The notes beneath the pieces were generated by a model. The model was not told the origin of the DNA, did not search any database, and was given only the letters and a program-made list of their open reading frames with translations. Below, piece by piece: positions 1-9,119 of a stretch of DNA of 64,000 nucleotides. Each line of letters starts with the position of its first letter. The stretch's first letter is position 1. The translations under genes and the position numbers were made by a program. This DNA is from JAEZDR01 sp039811185 (GTDB lineage: Bacteria; Bacteroidota; Bacteroidia; Chitinophagales; Chitinophagaceae): contig JBDHYF010000003.1 in the NCBI GenBank assembly GCA_039811185.1, positions 1-64,000 on the forward strand, written 5' to 3'.

Positions 1-9
1 TACATTTAC

Positions 10-39
10 AAAAAAACCGACCACCAGAGGCAGTCGGTT
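10..39 (-). terminator. Rho-independent terminator of the RRM gene
   Basis: Read on the minus strand, a 7-bp stem (arms at 33-39 and 15-21, AACCGAC/GTCGGTT) is followed by a T run. It lies about 40 bases beyond the stop codon of the RNA-binding protein gene. Confidence 0.7.
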
Positions 40-80
40 CAATTTAAAAACTTGTCAACTTATTTTAGGACCCTTCAGTA

Positions 81-440
81 TTAATAACGATCGTATCCAC
101 CGCCGCCTTCGCCACGGTTACGGTTAAAACCTCCACCGCCGTTACGGCTGCCACCACCAAAACTTTTTTTACGGAAACCACCTCTTTCGCCTTCAGGCTT
201 TGGCGTAGACTCGTTTACAACGATTCTTCTTCCCGAAATTTCAGTTTCATGCAGTTTGGCGATTGCCTCTTTTGCAGCTTCATCATCGCTCATCTCAACA
301 AAACCAAAACCTTTGCTGCGGTTGTTGTTGAATTTGTCTGTTACAATTTTTGCACTAACAACTTCGCCGTACGGGCTGAATAAGTTGTAAAGGTCGTCAC
401 TGGTCATTCCCCAGTTTAAATTCCCAACGTAAATGTTCAT
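81..440 (-). CDS. RRM-domain RNA-binding protein
   Basis: A 119-aa single-RRM RNA-binding protein of the glycine-rich type common in Bacteroidota and cyanobacteria, where relatives are often cold-induced RNA chaperones. RNP2 is IYVGNL (residues 3-8) and RNP1 is KGFGFVEM (43-50). From about residue 85 the tail is rich in Gly, Arg and Asn with RGG-like groups, typical of single-stranded RNA binding. The reading frame is open 47 codons further upstream, but the family always starts at MNIYVGNL, so the ATG at 440 is chosen. The roughly 220 bases to the next gene could hold a long, temperature-responsive leader; this is inference. A terminator follows the gene. Confidence 0.93.
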   Translation of the reverse strand: MNIYVGNLNWGMTSDDLYNLFSPYGEVVSAKIVTDKFNNNRSKGFGFVEMSDDEAAKEAIAKLHETEISGRRIVVNESTPKPEGERGGFRKKSFGGGSRNGGGGFNRNRGEGGGGYDRY

Positions 441-664
441 TTTAAAAAAATTAAATAAATAAAAACCATAAGAAAAACAGAACCCAAAAAACCCGAAAAC
501 ATTTACAGGAAACGTTCTGGAAAAATGGAATACCTGCGCAAATGGACAATACGAATATAGAGAAACAAATGATTCCAACAATTATTTTTTTAGCCTGAGG
601 AATGCATTTGTTTTGGAAGTAATTTGCTTGTTTTGCAAAAATCTAACGCAGTAACTCTTTTTAA

Positions 665-1615
665 ATGCTTGCAGACAAAATTCTTGTAATCGGCGCCGCC
701 GGACAGATTGGTGTAGAACTTACGATTGCTCTTCAGCTTAAATATGGAAGAAATAATGTGATTGCGGCTGATATTAAAGAGCGGCCTGCCATGCTTGCAG
801 AGGGCGCCTTTTACAAAATAGATGTTTTAAAAAAGGAAGACCTGTACCAAGCCGTTACAAAAGAAAACATTACTCAGATATATCTGTTGGCAGCTGTACT
901 GTCTGCTACCGGCGAAAAAAATCCTACACTTGCCTGGAACATCAACATGCAGGGATTACTGAACGTACTGGAAATCGCCAAAGAGAAAAAGCTCCATAAA
1001 GTTTACTGGCCAAGCAGCATCGCCGTATTTGGTGCAACATCTCCCAAACAGCAGTGTCCGCAACAAACTATCATTGAGCCTTCAACCGTTTATGGAATCA
1101 GTAAATATGCAGGCGAATTGTGGTGTAGCTATTACTACGAAAAATACGGGGTGGACGTAAGAAGCATCCGTTATCCCGGACTCATCAGTTATATGTCGCC
1201 GCCCGGCGGAGGCACTACCGATTATGCAGTGGAGATATTTTATCATGCACTCGAAAAAAACAGGTACGAATGTTTTCTAAACGCTGACACTTATCTTCCC
1301 ATGATGTACATGCCGGACGCCATCAAAGCAACGATCGATTTAATGGAGGCGCCGACCGATAAGCTTTCTACTCACCTTGCCTACAATGTGGCGGCCATGA
1401 GCTTTTCACCGGCAGAAATCGCTTCTTCCATTAAAAGCCACATCCCCAATTTCGATATCAGCTACCAACCCGATTACCGGCAGGAAATTGCATCATCATG
1501 GCCACAAAGCATCGACGATTCTCCGGCGCGCGCCGACTGGGGATGGGCGCCTGATTTTGACTTGAACGGAATGACCGCAGATATGATAAAAAATCTGCGT
1601 GATCGTAAAATTTAA
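665..1615 (+). CDS. tdh: SDR-type L-threonine 3-dehydrogenase
   Basis: An NAD-dependent extended short-chain dehydrogenase of 316 aa. It resembles the epimerase-like L-threonine dehydrogenases that oxidise L-threonine to 2-amino-3-ketobutyrate. The Rossmann motif GAAGQIG is at residues 10-16 and the catalytic Tyr143/Lys147 pair lies in YGISK. The SIRYPGLIS and PPGGGTTDYAV segments are typical of this enzyme rather than of sugar epimerases. The gene converges on pgi with a 4-base overlap of stop regions. A threonine aldolase lies two genes away on the other strand, so two routes of threonine breakdown sit together. A sugar-nucleotide epimerase is the main alternative, judged unlikely. Confidence 0.85.
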   Translation: MLADKILVIGAAGQIGVELTIALQLKYGRNNVIAADIKERPAMLAEGAFYKIDVLKKEDLYQAVTKENITQIYLLAAVLSATGEKNPTLAWNINMQGLLNVLEIAKEKKLHKVYWPSSIAVFGATSPKQQCPQQTIIEPSTVYGISKYAGELWCSYYYEKYGVDVRSIRYPGLISYMSPPGGGTTDYAVEIFYHALEKNRYECFLNADTYLPMMYMPDAIKATIDLMEAPTDKLSTHLAYNVAAMSFSPAEIASSIKSHIPNFDISYQPDYRQEIASSWPQSIDDSPARADWGWAPDFDLNGMTADMIKNLRDRKI

Positions 1616-3270
1616 ATACCGGCCATCCTTTTATAGGCGTTTATCAAACCGTTGGTAGAACCGTCGTGCGCCCACACGGCTTCGTCGGTAACAAGCTCCG
1701 GAAGAATTTTGCCGGCGAGTTGTTTACCCAGTTCAACGCCCCATTGATCGAAACTGAAAATGTTCCAAACAACACCCTGAACAAAAATTTTGTGCTCGTA
1801 AAAGGCAATCAGTTTTCCAAGATTGAACGGATTTATCTGCCTGATAAGAAAAGAGTTGGTTGGTTTGTTGCCTTCGAAAACTTTAAAAGGAGCAAGCTTT
1901 TTTATTTCATCGTCGCCAAGGCCGGCGGCCTTAAGCTCTGCTTTCACCTCCTCGGCCGATTTACCGTTCATGAGCGCCTCCGTTTGCGCAAAAAAGTTAG
2001 AAAGAAGGATGGCGTGATGGTTGCCGATCGGATTGTGAGAGAGAGCCGGAGCAATAAAATCGCATGGAATTAAGATGGTTCCCTGATGGATAAGCTGATA
2101 AAAAGCATGCTGCCCGTTTGTGCCCGGCTCGCCCCAAATTACCGGCCCGGTTTGATAATTAATTTCGTTTCCGCTGCGGTCGATACTCTTGCCGTTGCTT
2201 TCCATATTTGCCTGCTGAAAATAGGCAGCAAAGCGGTGCATGTACTGATCGTACGGCAGGATGGCTTCTGACTGCGCACCGAAAAAATTCGTGTACCAAA
2301 TTCCAATCAGCGCCATTAACACAGGAATGTTTTTCATAGAAGGTTCGGTTCGGAAGTGTTCATCGGCTTCAAACGCACCTTTCAGCAAAGATTCAAAATT
2401 GTGATAGCCGATTGTAAGTGCGATAGAAAGCCCGATAGCACTCCAAAGCGAATAGCGGCCGCCCACCCAATCCCAAAATTCAAACATATTGTTCGCGTCA
2501 ATTCCAAAATTCACCACCGCATCGCTGTTTGTGCTAAGCGCAACAAAATGTTTGGCAACATAGCTGTCACTGCCCGCATGTTCTAAAAACCATTTGCGCG
2601 CCGTGTGTGCGTTGGTCATGGTTTCCTGCGTAGTAAATGTTTTGGATGCAATCAAAAACAGCGTTTCGTCGGCTGAAATTTTCTTCAGCGTTTCGGCTAT
2701 GTGGCTTGCATCTACATTACTGACAAAAAAGGTTTCAATGCCGGCAACCGTGTAAGGCTTTAATGCTTCCGTTACCATAACGGGCCCCAGGTCACTTCCG
2801 CCAATGCCGATGTTCACCACATACCTGATTTTTTTTCCGGAATAACCTCTCCATTCACCCGTATGCACCGCTTCGCAAAGTGCTTTCATTCTTTCAAGTA
2901 CCGCCGTTATCCTGGGCATAACGTCTTCATTGTTTACAAAAACGCTGCGCTCCGAAAAGTTGCGCAGTGCAGTATGTAACACTGCGCGCCCTTCTGTTTC
3001 GTTTATACATTCGCCCCGAAACATCCCATCAATTGCATCTTTCAGCCTGCAGTCTTCCGCCAACTGAGTTAACAACTGAAGTGTTTTTGGAGTGATGATA
3101 TTTTTCGAATAGTCGAAGAGGATATCGCCGCTGGTCACCGACATTTTCTCAAACCGATTATTATCGTTTGCAAATAGATTTTTCATATTCTGGCGCTGCA
3201 TTTCTTCTTCAAAATGTTTGTGAAGCAGAAACCAGGCTTGTGTACTGGTAGGATTTATTTTAGGTAGCAT
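1612..3270 (-). CDS. pgi: Glucose-6-phosphate isomerase
   Basis: Interconverts glucose 6-phosphate and fructose 6-phosphate in the cytoplasm. The 552-aa length matches long bacterial GPI. Visible motifs include the N-terminal INPTSTQAW, the IGGSDLGPVM phosphate loop, SKTFTTQETMTN, the VGGRYSLWSAIGL signature and GEPGTNGQHAFYQLIHQG with its catalytic His. The open frame reaches 3291 but begins there with TTG; the ATG at 3270 starts the family-typical MLPKINPTSTQAW, so it is preferred. The gene lies 17 bases downstream of the threonine aldolase stop, so the two are probably co-transcribed. Confidence 0.96.
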   Translation of the reverse strand: MLPKINPTSTQAWFLLHKHFEEEMQRQNMKNLFANDNNRFEKMSVTSGDILFDYSKNIITPKTLQLLTQLAEDCRLKDAIDGMFRGECINETEGRAVLHTALRNFSERSVFVNNEDVMPRITAVLERMKALCEAVHTGEWRGYSGKKIRYVVNIGIGGSDLGPVMVTEALKPYTVAGIETFFVSNVDASHIAETLKKISADETLFLIASKTFTTQETMTNAHTARKWFLEHAGSDSYVAKHFVALSTNSDAVVNFGIDANNMFEFWDWVGGRYSLWSAIGLSIALTIGYHNFESLLKGAFEADEHFRTEPSMKNIPVLMALIGIWYTNFFGAQSEAILPYDQYMHRFAAYFQQANMESNGKSIDRSGNEINYQTGPVIWGEPGTNGQHAFYQLIHQGTILIPCDFIAPALSHNPIGNHHAILLSNFFAQTEALMNGKSAEEVKAELKAAGLGDDEIKKLAPFKVFEGNKPTNSFLIRQINPFNLGKLIAFYEHKIFVQGVVWNIFSFDQWGVELGKQLAGKILPELVTDEAVWAHDGSTNGLINAYKRMAGI

Positions 3271-3287
3271 GCTGTTTAGATATTCAG

Positions 3288-4310
3288 TCAAATGTATAGT
3301 TTATTAATAGCTTCAATCGTATCGCTGATCATCGCCGCGCTTAAATCAAGATGTGTTACCATGCGCACGGTATTTCGGTTAATGGAAAGGCATAACACGC
3401 CCTGTTGTTTCAGCGCATTTACCACTTCGGCGGCATTGGTTGTATGGCTCACTTTAAACAGAACGATGTTTGTTTGCGGATTCACCACCTCTTTCACGAA
3501 ATCTTTGCGGCGCAGCGCTTCGGCGACCTTTCCTGCATGCTGATGGTCGATCGCTAACCGTTCGACATTATTTTCGAGGGCATACAAGGCAGCGCCTGCC
3601 ATGATTCCTGCCTGCCGCATGCCGCCGCCCAGCACTTTGCGTATTCGTCTGCTCTGTGTAATAAATTTGCCGGTGCCGAGCAACAAGCTTCCTACAGGAG
3701 CACCGAGCCCCTTACTTAAACAAATTGAGATGGAATCGAAAATCTTCCCGTACTCACACGGCTGCTGTTTTTTTGCAACAAGTGCATTAAACAAACGTGC
3801 GCCGTCCAAATGTAGTTTAAGATGATTGCTGCGGCAGCAGTCGGCAATTTGGTTCAGGTCGTCCATTTCGTAACAACTGCCGCCTCCTCGGTTGCTCGTG
3901 TTTTCCAGGCTTACGAGCGTTGTCTTTGGCTTGTGTACATCCAGTGGGTTGTTGATGGCTTCTTCAATTTGGCAGGCCTTCAGCAATCCCATGTTTCCTT
4001 TCAGCAATTTGGTAGCGCAGAGGGCGTTAAACGCAATGCCGCCTCCCTCGTATTGATACACATGGCTCAGCTCGTCGCATATAACTTCTTCGCCGGGTTG
4101 GGTGTGCGCTTTAATGGCAATTTGGTTGGTCATGGTACCCGAAGGGCAAAAAAGGGCAGCTTCCATTCCAAACATCGATGCAGCAAGGCTTTCAAGTCTT
4201 GTTACAGTAGGGTCTTCACCAAAAACATCATCGCCAACCGGGCATTCCAACATAAATGCTTTCATTGCCGGTGAAGGCGTTGTAACGGTATCGGATCGTA
4301 AATCAATCAT
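3288..4310 (-). CDS. ltaE: Low-specificity L-threonine aldolase
   Basis: A PLP-dependent fold-type I aldolase of 340 aa that splits L-threonine or L-allo-threonine into glycine and acetaldehyde. It opens with the family signature MIDLRSDTVTTPSPAM. It carries DELSHVYQYEGGG, HLDGARLFNA and SKGLGAPVGSLL, where the lysine of SKGLGAP forms the Schiff base with PLP. It appears to be the first gene of a two-gene unit with pgi. Threonine dehydrogenase is encoded convergently next door. Confidence 0.95.
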   Translation of the reverse strand: MIDLRSDTVTTPSPAMKAFMLECPVGDDVFGEDPTVTRLESLAASMFGMEAALFCPSGTMTNQIAIKAHTQPGEEVICDELSHVYQYEGGGIAFNALCATKLLKGNMGLLKACQIEEAINNPLDVHKPKTTLVSLENTSNRGGGSCYEMDDLNQIADCCRSNHLKLHLDGARLFNALVAKKQQPCEYGKIFDSISICLSKGLGAPVGSLLLGTGKFITQSRRIRKVLGGGMRQAGIMAGAALYALENNVERLAIDHQHAGKVAEALRRKDFVKEVVNPQTNIVLFKVSHTTNAAEVVNALKQQGVLCLSINRNTVRMVTHLDLSAAMISDTIEAINKLYI

Positions 4311-4422
4311 ATGGCGCTAAGATATTCGGCATCATTCCTTAAAAAAACATTATAATTTCTCAAAAAATAGTGTTATATATGCCGTTTTTATTTTAATTTC
4401 AGAGAAAAGCTGTAAATGTGCG

Positions 4423-4430
4423 TAACTTTG
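4423..4430 (+). promoter_or_regulatory. Candidate -7 element of rpoD promoter
   Basis: TAACTTTG matches the Bacteroidota TAnnTTTG -7 consensus about 90 bases upstream of the rpoD start. A TTTC at 4397-4400 is a weak -33 element with a 22-base spacer. Confidence 0.4.
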
Positions 4431-4520
4431 CAGGCATTTTTATTTTTGTTCACCCCGAGGTTATCAGCGCAAAGGATTGGATAAAAATTCGCAGTTAAAT
4501 TGTAAAAGCAACAACAAAAT

Positions 4521-5378
4521 ATGAGGCAGCTCAAGATTGCAACCCAAATTACCAACAGAGATTCACAGGCAGTAGAAAAGTATTTACAGGAAATTTCCAA
4601 AATTCCGATGATTACCCCGGAGGAAGAAACCACGCTTGCACAGCGGATTAAGATGAACGATCAGCGTGCGCTTGATAAGCTTGTACAGGCGAACCTGAGA
4701 TTTGTGGTTTCCGTGGCCAAGCAATATCAGCATCAGGGCTTGTCGTTAAGCGACCTTATTAACGAAGGCAACCTTGGACTTATTAAAGCCGCCCAGCGCT
4801 TTGATGAAACAAAGGGATTTAAATTTATTTCGTATGCAGTTTGGTGGATCAGGCAGTCCATTCTTCAGGCTTTGGCGGAGCAGGGAAGGCTGGTACGTTT
4901 GCCGCAGAATAAGATAGGCACTTACAATAAAGCAAATAAAGCGTACATGGCTTTTGAGCAGGAGCATGAGCGTGAGCCTTCTACGGAAGAACTTGCCGAT
5001 ATACTCGAGATGAGTGAAACCGAGATCAATAATATATTTCAAAGTAACACACGACATACTTCGCTGGATGCGCCTGTTCACGAAGCCGAAGACGTGGCGA
5101 TGGGCGATTTGCTGGAAGGAAGCGATGATACCGATGATGATGTGATGAAAGATTCGCTGCGCGAAGAAATTAAACGTGTGCTGAAATCGTTATCACCCCG
5201 CGAAGCGGAGATTGTGAACGCGTATTTTGGGTTAGATGGGGAAAATGGAGTGACGATTGAGCAGATTGGACAAAAGTACGACTTAACGAAGGAGCGGATT
5301 CGCCAGATTAAGGAAAGAGCCATTAAGCGGTTGCAGAAGGCGCGGTACAGCAGCGCTTTGAAAGCCTACCTCGGCTAA
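4521..5378 (+). CDS. rpoD: Primary sigma factor RpoD/SigA
   Basis: Housekeeping sigma-70 of the short Bacteroidota type, 285 aa, with no long region 1.1. Region 1.2 is DSQAVEKYLQEISKIPMIT. Region 2 includes NLRFVVSVAKQYQHQGLSL, GNLGLIKAAQRFD and the -10-reading KFISYAVWWIRQSI. Region 3 follows, and region 4 ends in the helix-turn-helix VTIEQIGQKYDLTKERIRQI. It recognises the TTTG/TAnnTTTG promoters found repeatedly in this window. It is a single-gene unit closed by a hairpin terminator at 5396. Confidence 0.97.
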   Translation: MRQLKIATQITNRDSQAVEKYLQEISKIPMITPEEETTLAQRIKMNDQRALDKLVQANLRFVVSVAKQYQHQGLSLSDLINEGNLGLIKAAQRFDETKGFKFISYAVWWIRQSILQALAEQGRLVRLPQNKIGTYNKANKAYMAFEQEHEREPSTEELADILEMSETEINNIFQSNTRHTSLDAPVHEAEDVAMGDLLEGSDDTDDDVMKDSLREEIKRVLKSLSPREAEIVNAYFGLDGENGVTIEQIGQKYDLTKERIRQIKERAIKRLQKARYSSALKAYLG

Positions 5379-5395
5379 AAGAATATTTTCTGTTG

Positions 5396-5420
5396 AAAGC
5401 TGCTTCGGCAGCTTTTTTTA
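5396..5420 (+). terminator. rpoD terminator
   Basis: Perfect 8-bp stem AAAGCTGC/GCAGCTTT around a TTCG tetraloop, then a T run, 17 bases after the rpoD stop codon. Confidence 0.9.
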
Positions 5421-5459
5421 TTCACAGATATTTCAGCTAATTTTCGCAAAAAGCAAAAT

Positions 5460-6335
5460 ATGGAAAAGATTGTTGAACCCATATCCGGACTGTTGAGCCT
5501 GTTGATATTTTTTGTGCTCGGTGCACTTTCTATTTACTTTATATACAGTTTTAAGACAGACCAAAACGGTTGGATGCTCCTAATTGGATTTATCGTTGGG
5601 TTTTGTGCCCTCTTTATGCTGAAAGGGATGATTATCGTACATCCCAATCATTCTTATGTTTTAAACTTTTTTGGGGTTTATACAGGAACCGTAAAATCGA
5701 ACGGATGGTATTTTGTTAACCCGTTGTACTCAACTCAAAAAATATCATTGCGGGCGCAAAACATTGAAAGCACGCGGCTGAAAGTAAACGATAAAATGGG
5801 TAATCCAATAGAAATTGCCGCCGTAATAGTTTGGCAGGTTGGCGATACCTATAAAGCCGCTTATGATGTTGATAACTATTTTGACTACATCATTAAGCAA
5901 AGTGAAGCAGCCGTTCGACATCTTGCGAGCAGCTTCCCGTACGATAACTTAGAGGACGAAGAAGCAGAGATTACGTTAAGAGATGGTGCCGATAAAGTGA
6001 ATGACATTTTAGAATCGGAGCTCCGCGACAGGCTTAACCGCGCGGGTATCGAAATAATGGAGGCAAGGATCAGCCATCTTGCGTATGCTCCCGAGATTGC
6101 AGGAGCCATGCTGCAACGACAACAAGCAACCGCAGTAGTGGCTGCCAGAGCAAAAATTGTTGAAGGCGCAGTAGGTATGGTTGAAATGGCCTTGGAAATG
6201 CTTTCAAAAAAACAAATTGTTGAACTGGATAAAGAGAAAAAGGCAGCAATGGTGAGCAACCTGATGGTAGTGTTATGCTCTGAAAAAACCATGCAGCCTG
6301 TGCTGAGTACCGGCTATAATAACGAGCTGACGTAG
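5460..6335 (+). CDS. SPFH/Band-7 domain membrane protein
   Basis: A 291-aa protein with two N-terminal membrane segments (about residues 12-32 and 37-57). An SPFH (stomatin/prohibitin/flotillin/HflK) domain follows from about residue 60 to 230, beginning IIVHPNHSYVLNFFGVYTGT. The segment GAMLQRQQATAVVAARAKIVEGAVGMVEMAL is the usual helical end of this family. Such proteins form large membrane-bound rings and often influence membrane proteases or microdomains; a specific partner cannot be inferred here. It is a single-gene unit ending at a bidirectional terminator. Confidence 0.88.
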   Translation: MEKIVEPISGLLSLLIFFVLGALSIYFIYSFKTDQNGWMLLIGFIVGFCALFMLKGMIIVHPNHSYVLNFFGVYTGTVKSNGWYFVNPLYSTQKISLRAQNIESTRLKVNDKMGNPIEIAAVIVWQVGDTYKAAYDVDNYFDYIIKQSEAAVRHLASSFPYDNLEDEEAEITLRDGADKVNDILESELRDRLNRAGIEIMEARISHLAYAPEIAGAMLQRQQATAVVAARAKIVEGAVGMVEMALEMLSKKQIVELDKEKKAAMVSNLMVVLCSEKTMQPVLSTGYNNELT

Positions 6336-6340
6336 CGAAA

Positions 6341-6373
6341 AAAAGCTGCCATGTTTTTCAACGGCAGCTTTTT
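6341..6373. terminator. Bidirectional terminator between SPFH and ompA genes
   Basis: A 10-bp perfect stem AAAAGCTGCC/GGCAGCTTTT (arms 6341-6350 and 6363-6372) flanked by A and T runs. It can serve both convergent genes. Confidence 0.85.
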
Positions 6374-6391
6374 AAAGGCGTGGTTTTTCAA

Positions 6392-7228
6392 TTATCTGGG
6401 TGCATTTAAAAGCTCCATAACCTTATCTAAGTTTGGCTCCAATATAATTTCAGTTCTTCGGTTTTTGGCTCGTCCCTGCGAGGTATAGTTTACGTCAACC
6501 GGCTCGTATTGACTGCGGCCGCTGGCTGTAATGCGTACGGGATCAACATTGTAATCTTTGGTTAGTATGCGTACAATGGAAGTGGCCCGGGCAACACTCA
6601 GCGCCCAGTTGTCTTCAAACTTTCCGTGTATGGGAATCGAATCTGTATGGCCTTCAATATTCACCCGGATATCGGGATTGGTGTTCAACACTTGCGCAAG
6701 CTGGCTCAATGCCTGCTTCCCTTTAGGGTTTACCACCGCGCTGCCGGATGGAAACAATAAGTTTTCCTGAAGGCTCACATACACCTTCCCGTCTTTAATT
6801 GATACCGTTAGTTCGTTTGCGTTAAAGTTGGTGAGTGCATCGGCCATTTTTTTCCGAAGCATTTCTGTTTGCTGCCGTTGCTCGTCAATCAGTTGTTGAA
6901 GTTGTTGCAAACGTTTTTGCTGCGCTGCAATCGTTTCTTTTCCCGACATGATCTGTTCGGTTGCACTTTGCTTGGTCTGTTGAAGATTCTGATTTAAATT
7001 TTTCAGCTCATTCTCCAGCTGTCTTTTATTTTCTTCCAACCTGCTAAGTGTGGAAGATGCTGTTTTAATGTCGTTTTGCAATTGGTAAAGGTTCGTTTGG
7101 AGCTTGGCGCTGTCTTCCTGCAATCGAGTTATCTCTGCATTCGCTGCATCAAGCTTTTTCCGCGATACACAAGAGAATAGAAGGGTTGTAGATAGAAGAA
7201 GCAGTGCTCCCGTTTTTAAAAATCTCAT
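6392..7228 (-). CDS. OmpA-family peptidoglycan-associated lipoprotein
   Basis: A 278-aa outer-membrane lipoprotein. The signal peptide ends in a lipobox near LLFSCVS, with the lipidated Cys at about residue 19. Residues 25-115 are a long coiled coil rich in Leu, Gln and Lys. The C-terminal 130 residues form an OmpA/MotB peptidoglycan-binding domain with NIEGHTDSIP, NWALSVARAT and GRSQYEPV. The likely role is anchoring the outer membrane to the cell wall. The frame is open 36 codons upstream of the chosen ATG at 7228, but only that ATG gives a signal peptide. Its leader holds two inverted repeats (7234-7255 and 7270-7299). Confidence 0.9.
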   Translation of the reverse strand: MRFLKTGALLLLSTTLLFSCVSRKKLDAANAEITRLQEDSAKLQTNLYQLQNDIKTASSTLSRLEENKRQLENELKNLNQNLQQTKQSATEQIMSGKETIAAQQKRLQQLQQLIDEQRQQTEMLRKKMADALTNFNANELTVSIKDGKVYVSLQENLLFPSGSAVVNPKGKQALSQLAQVLNTNPDIRVNIEGHTDSIPIHGKFEDNWALSVARATSIVRILTKDYNVDPVRITASGRSQYEPVDVNYTSQGRAKNRRTEIILEPNLDKVMELLNAPR

Positions 7229-7233
7229 AGTCT

Positions 7234-7255
7234 TTTTTTCGCTGTCGCGAAAAAA
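7234..7255 (-). repeat. Inverted repeat just upstream of the ompA start
   Basis: TTTTTTCGC and GCGAAAAAA form a perfect 9-bp stem around a 4-base loop, 6 bases upstream of the lipoprotein start codon. If transcribed it would fold in the 5' leader, near the ribosome landing area. Confidence 0.5.
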
Positions 7256-7263
7256 CAATGCCA

Positions 7264-7299
7264 AATAAAAAATACTCCGCACATAAACACGGAGTATTT
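7264..7299 (-). terminator. Terminator-like hairpin in the ompA leader
   Basis: On the minus strand a 10-bp perfect stem AAATACTCCG/CGGAGTATTT (arms 7290-7299 and 7270-7279) with a 10-base loop runs into TTTTTTATTT. No minus-strand gene lies upstream, so it either attenuates the lipoprotein mRNA or ends an unrecognised small RNA. Confidence 0.6.
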
Positions 7300-7461
7300 C
7301 GAAAGGGTAAAGCTGAAAATTATTTCTGCTTACCATGGTTTCTCATAGGGTATTGCGAGCAAATTTTTTACTCACAATAATTATATGGAAATACTGTGCC
7401 AACCAAACATCCCCGCTCCGGTAACTCATCTCAAATACTTTACTTTGCCGAAAATTTAAAC

Positions 7462-9108
7462 ATGGCTGCGTCGTTCACACAAAAAGGAAATATTGTCGAC
7501 ATCGAGAAACAGGAAATCTACTTTGGCGAGGTTATAGTCCGCGACGGCTTCATCTCTGCAATACAACGAATAAGCGGCGAGGAACCCGGGGCGCCTTATC
7601 TGCTGCCCGGCTTTATCGACAGCCATATCCATATAGAAAGCAGCATGTTGATACCTTCCGAATTTGCGCGCCTTGCAGTAGTGCACGGCACGGTTGCCAC
7701 GATCAGCGACCCGCATGAAATTGCAAACGTGTGTGGCAAAGAAGGTGTGGATTTTATGATCAGTAATGGCAAAACTGTTCCTTTTAAATTCCATTTCGGC
7801 GCTCCAAGTTGTGTTCCGGCAACCGTGTTCGAAACGGCTGGCGCTGCCTTAGACAGCACGGCCGTAAAGGAGATGTTGCTCAGTGATGATATTTATTACT
7901 TGAGCGAAATGATGAACTTCCCCGGTGTTTTGCATAATGATTCAGAGGTAATGAAAAAAATTGCGGCTGCAAAAGAAGTGAATAAGCCGGTTGACGGACA
8001 TGCTCCCGGTTTAATGGGCGAGCAGGCGGCTCAATATATTGCTGCCGGAATTTCAACCGACCATGAATGTTTTACCGAAGCAGAAGCGGCCGATAAACTG
8101 AAACATGGAATGAAGATTATTGTTCGGGAAGGAAGCGCGGCTAAAAATTTTGAAGCACTCATTGGGCTTATGCACGACCACTCCGACAGCATGATGTTTT
8201 GCAGCGATGATAAGCATCCGGACAACCTGGTTTTGGGGCACATTAACCGGCTCTGCGCAAGGGCGGTGGCAAAAAATATTAATGTATTTAAAGTACTGAA
8301 GGCCGCCTGCATAAATCCTGTTAAGCATTACAAGATGCGTGTAGGACTGATGCAGCCCGGCGATGCTGCTGATTTTATTATGGTGGAAGACCTGAAAAAT
8401 TTCAACGTAACAGCTACCTACATCAACGGCGAGAAGGTGGCTGAAAACGGTGAAACTTACATCCAAAGCCAAGAATCCGGTGCCATCAATAATTTCAACT
8501 GCGCTGCCGTTTCTGTCAGAGATGTACAAATAGATGCCGAAAGTTTTCCACAGGTGAGTGGCCGGGTTCCGGTGATTACTGCGCTCGACGGGCAACTGAT
8601 TACGCCCAAACTTTTTGTTCAGCCTGAGTTATTGGAAAATAATGGAGCCCTCGTTTCAAATCCTGAACACGACATTTTGAAAATTGTTGTGGTAAACCGT
8701 TATAAGCCCGCCGAGGTGAAAAAAGGATTCATTAAAAATTTTGGTTTTAAAGAAGGGGCCATTGCGTCTTCGGTAGCACACGACAGCCATAACATTATTG
8801 CGGTAGGAGTGAACGATGAAGCCATTGTTTCCGCAATAAATCTCGTAGTGGAAGCGAAGGGCGGCGTAAGTTGCGTGTCTGAAAACAACAGCGCCGTTTT
8901 AAGACTGCCCGTTGCCGGTTTAATGAGTAATGAAGATGGATATGAAGTGGCTGCCAAATACACCAAAATCGATAACATGGCGAAATCGTTGGGCTCCGGT
9001 CTTGAGGCGCCTTTCATGACGCTAAGTTTCATGGGATTGCTTGTAATTCCTCATATTAAAATGAGCGATTTGGGCTTATTCGACGGCGATAGTTTTTCAT
9101 TTATTTAA
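7462..9108 (+). CDS. ade: Adenine deaminase
   Basis: A 548-aa metal-dependent amidohydrolase of the Ade family that converts adenine to hypoxanthine and ammonia in purine salvage or breakdown. PGFIDSHIHIESSML carries the HxH metal ligands. GTVATISDPHEIANV, DGHAPGL, STDHECFT and FCSDDKHPDNL supply further ligands and substrate contacts. The C-terminal half is the extra domain specific to adenine deaminase. The frame is open to 7396, but the ATG at 7462 follows a promoter-like TTTACTTTG at 7439-7447 and starts the conserved part. Xanthine dehydrogenase genes at 47-51 kb could handle the product further. Confidence 0.93.
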   Translation: MAASFTQKGNIVDIEKQEIYFGEVIVRDGFISAIQRISGEEPGAPYLLPGFIDSHIHIESSMLIPSEFARLAVVHGTVATISDPHEIANVCGKEGVDFMISNGKTVPFKFHFGAPSCVPATVFETAGAALDSTAVKEMLLSDDIYYLSEMMNFPGVLHNDSEVMKKIAAAKEVNKPVDGHAPGLMGEQAAQYIAAGISTDHECFTEAEAADKLKHGMKIIVREGSAAKNFEALIGLMHDHSDSMMFCSDDKHPDNLVLGHINRLCARAVAKNINVFKVLKAACINPVKHYKMRVGLMQPGDAADFIMVEDLKNFNVTATYINGEKVAENGETYIQSQESGAINNFNCAAVSVRDVQIDAESFPQVSGRVPVITALDGQLITPKLFVQPELLENNGALVSNPEHDILKIVVVNRYKPAEVKKGFIKNFGFKEGAIASSVAHDSHNIIAVGVNDEAIVSAINLVVEAKGGVSCVSENNSAVLRLPVAGLMSNEDGYEVAAKYTKIDNMAKSLGSGLEAPFMTLSFMGLLVIPHIKMSDLGLFDGDSFSFI

Positions 9109-9119
9109 TTGCGCACAGT

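Noticed and set aside
81..581. Long form of the RNA-binding protein (166 aa)
   Set aside because: The first 47 residues are hydrophobic and unlike the family; the RRM starts directly after the ATG at 440.
3822..4274. 150-codon plus-strand frame opposite the threonine aldolase
   Set aside because: Antisense shadow; the minus-strand gene has intact PLP-enzyme motifs.
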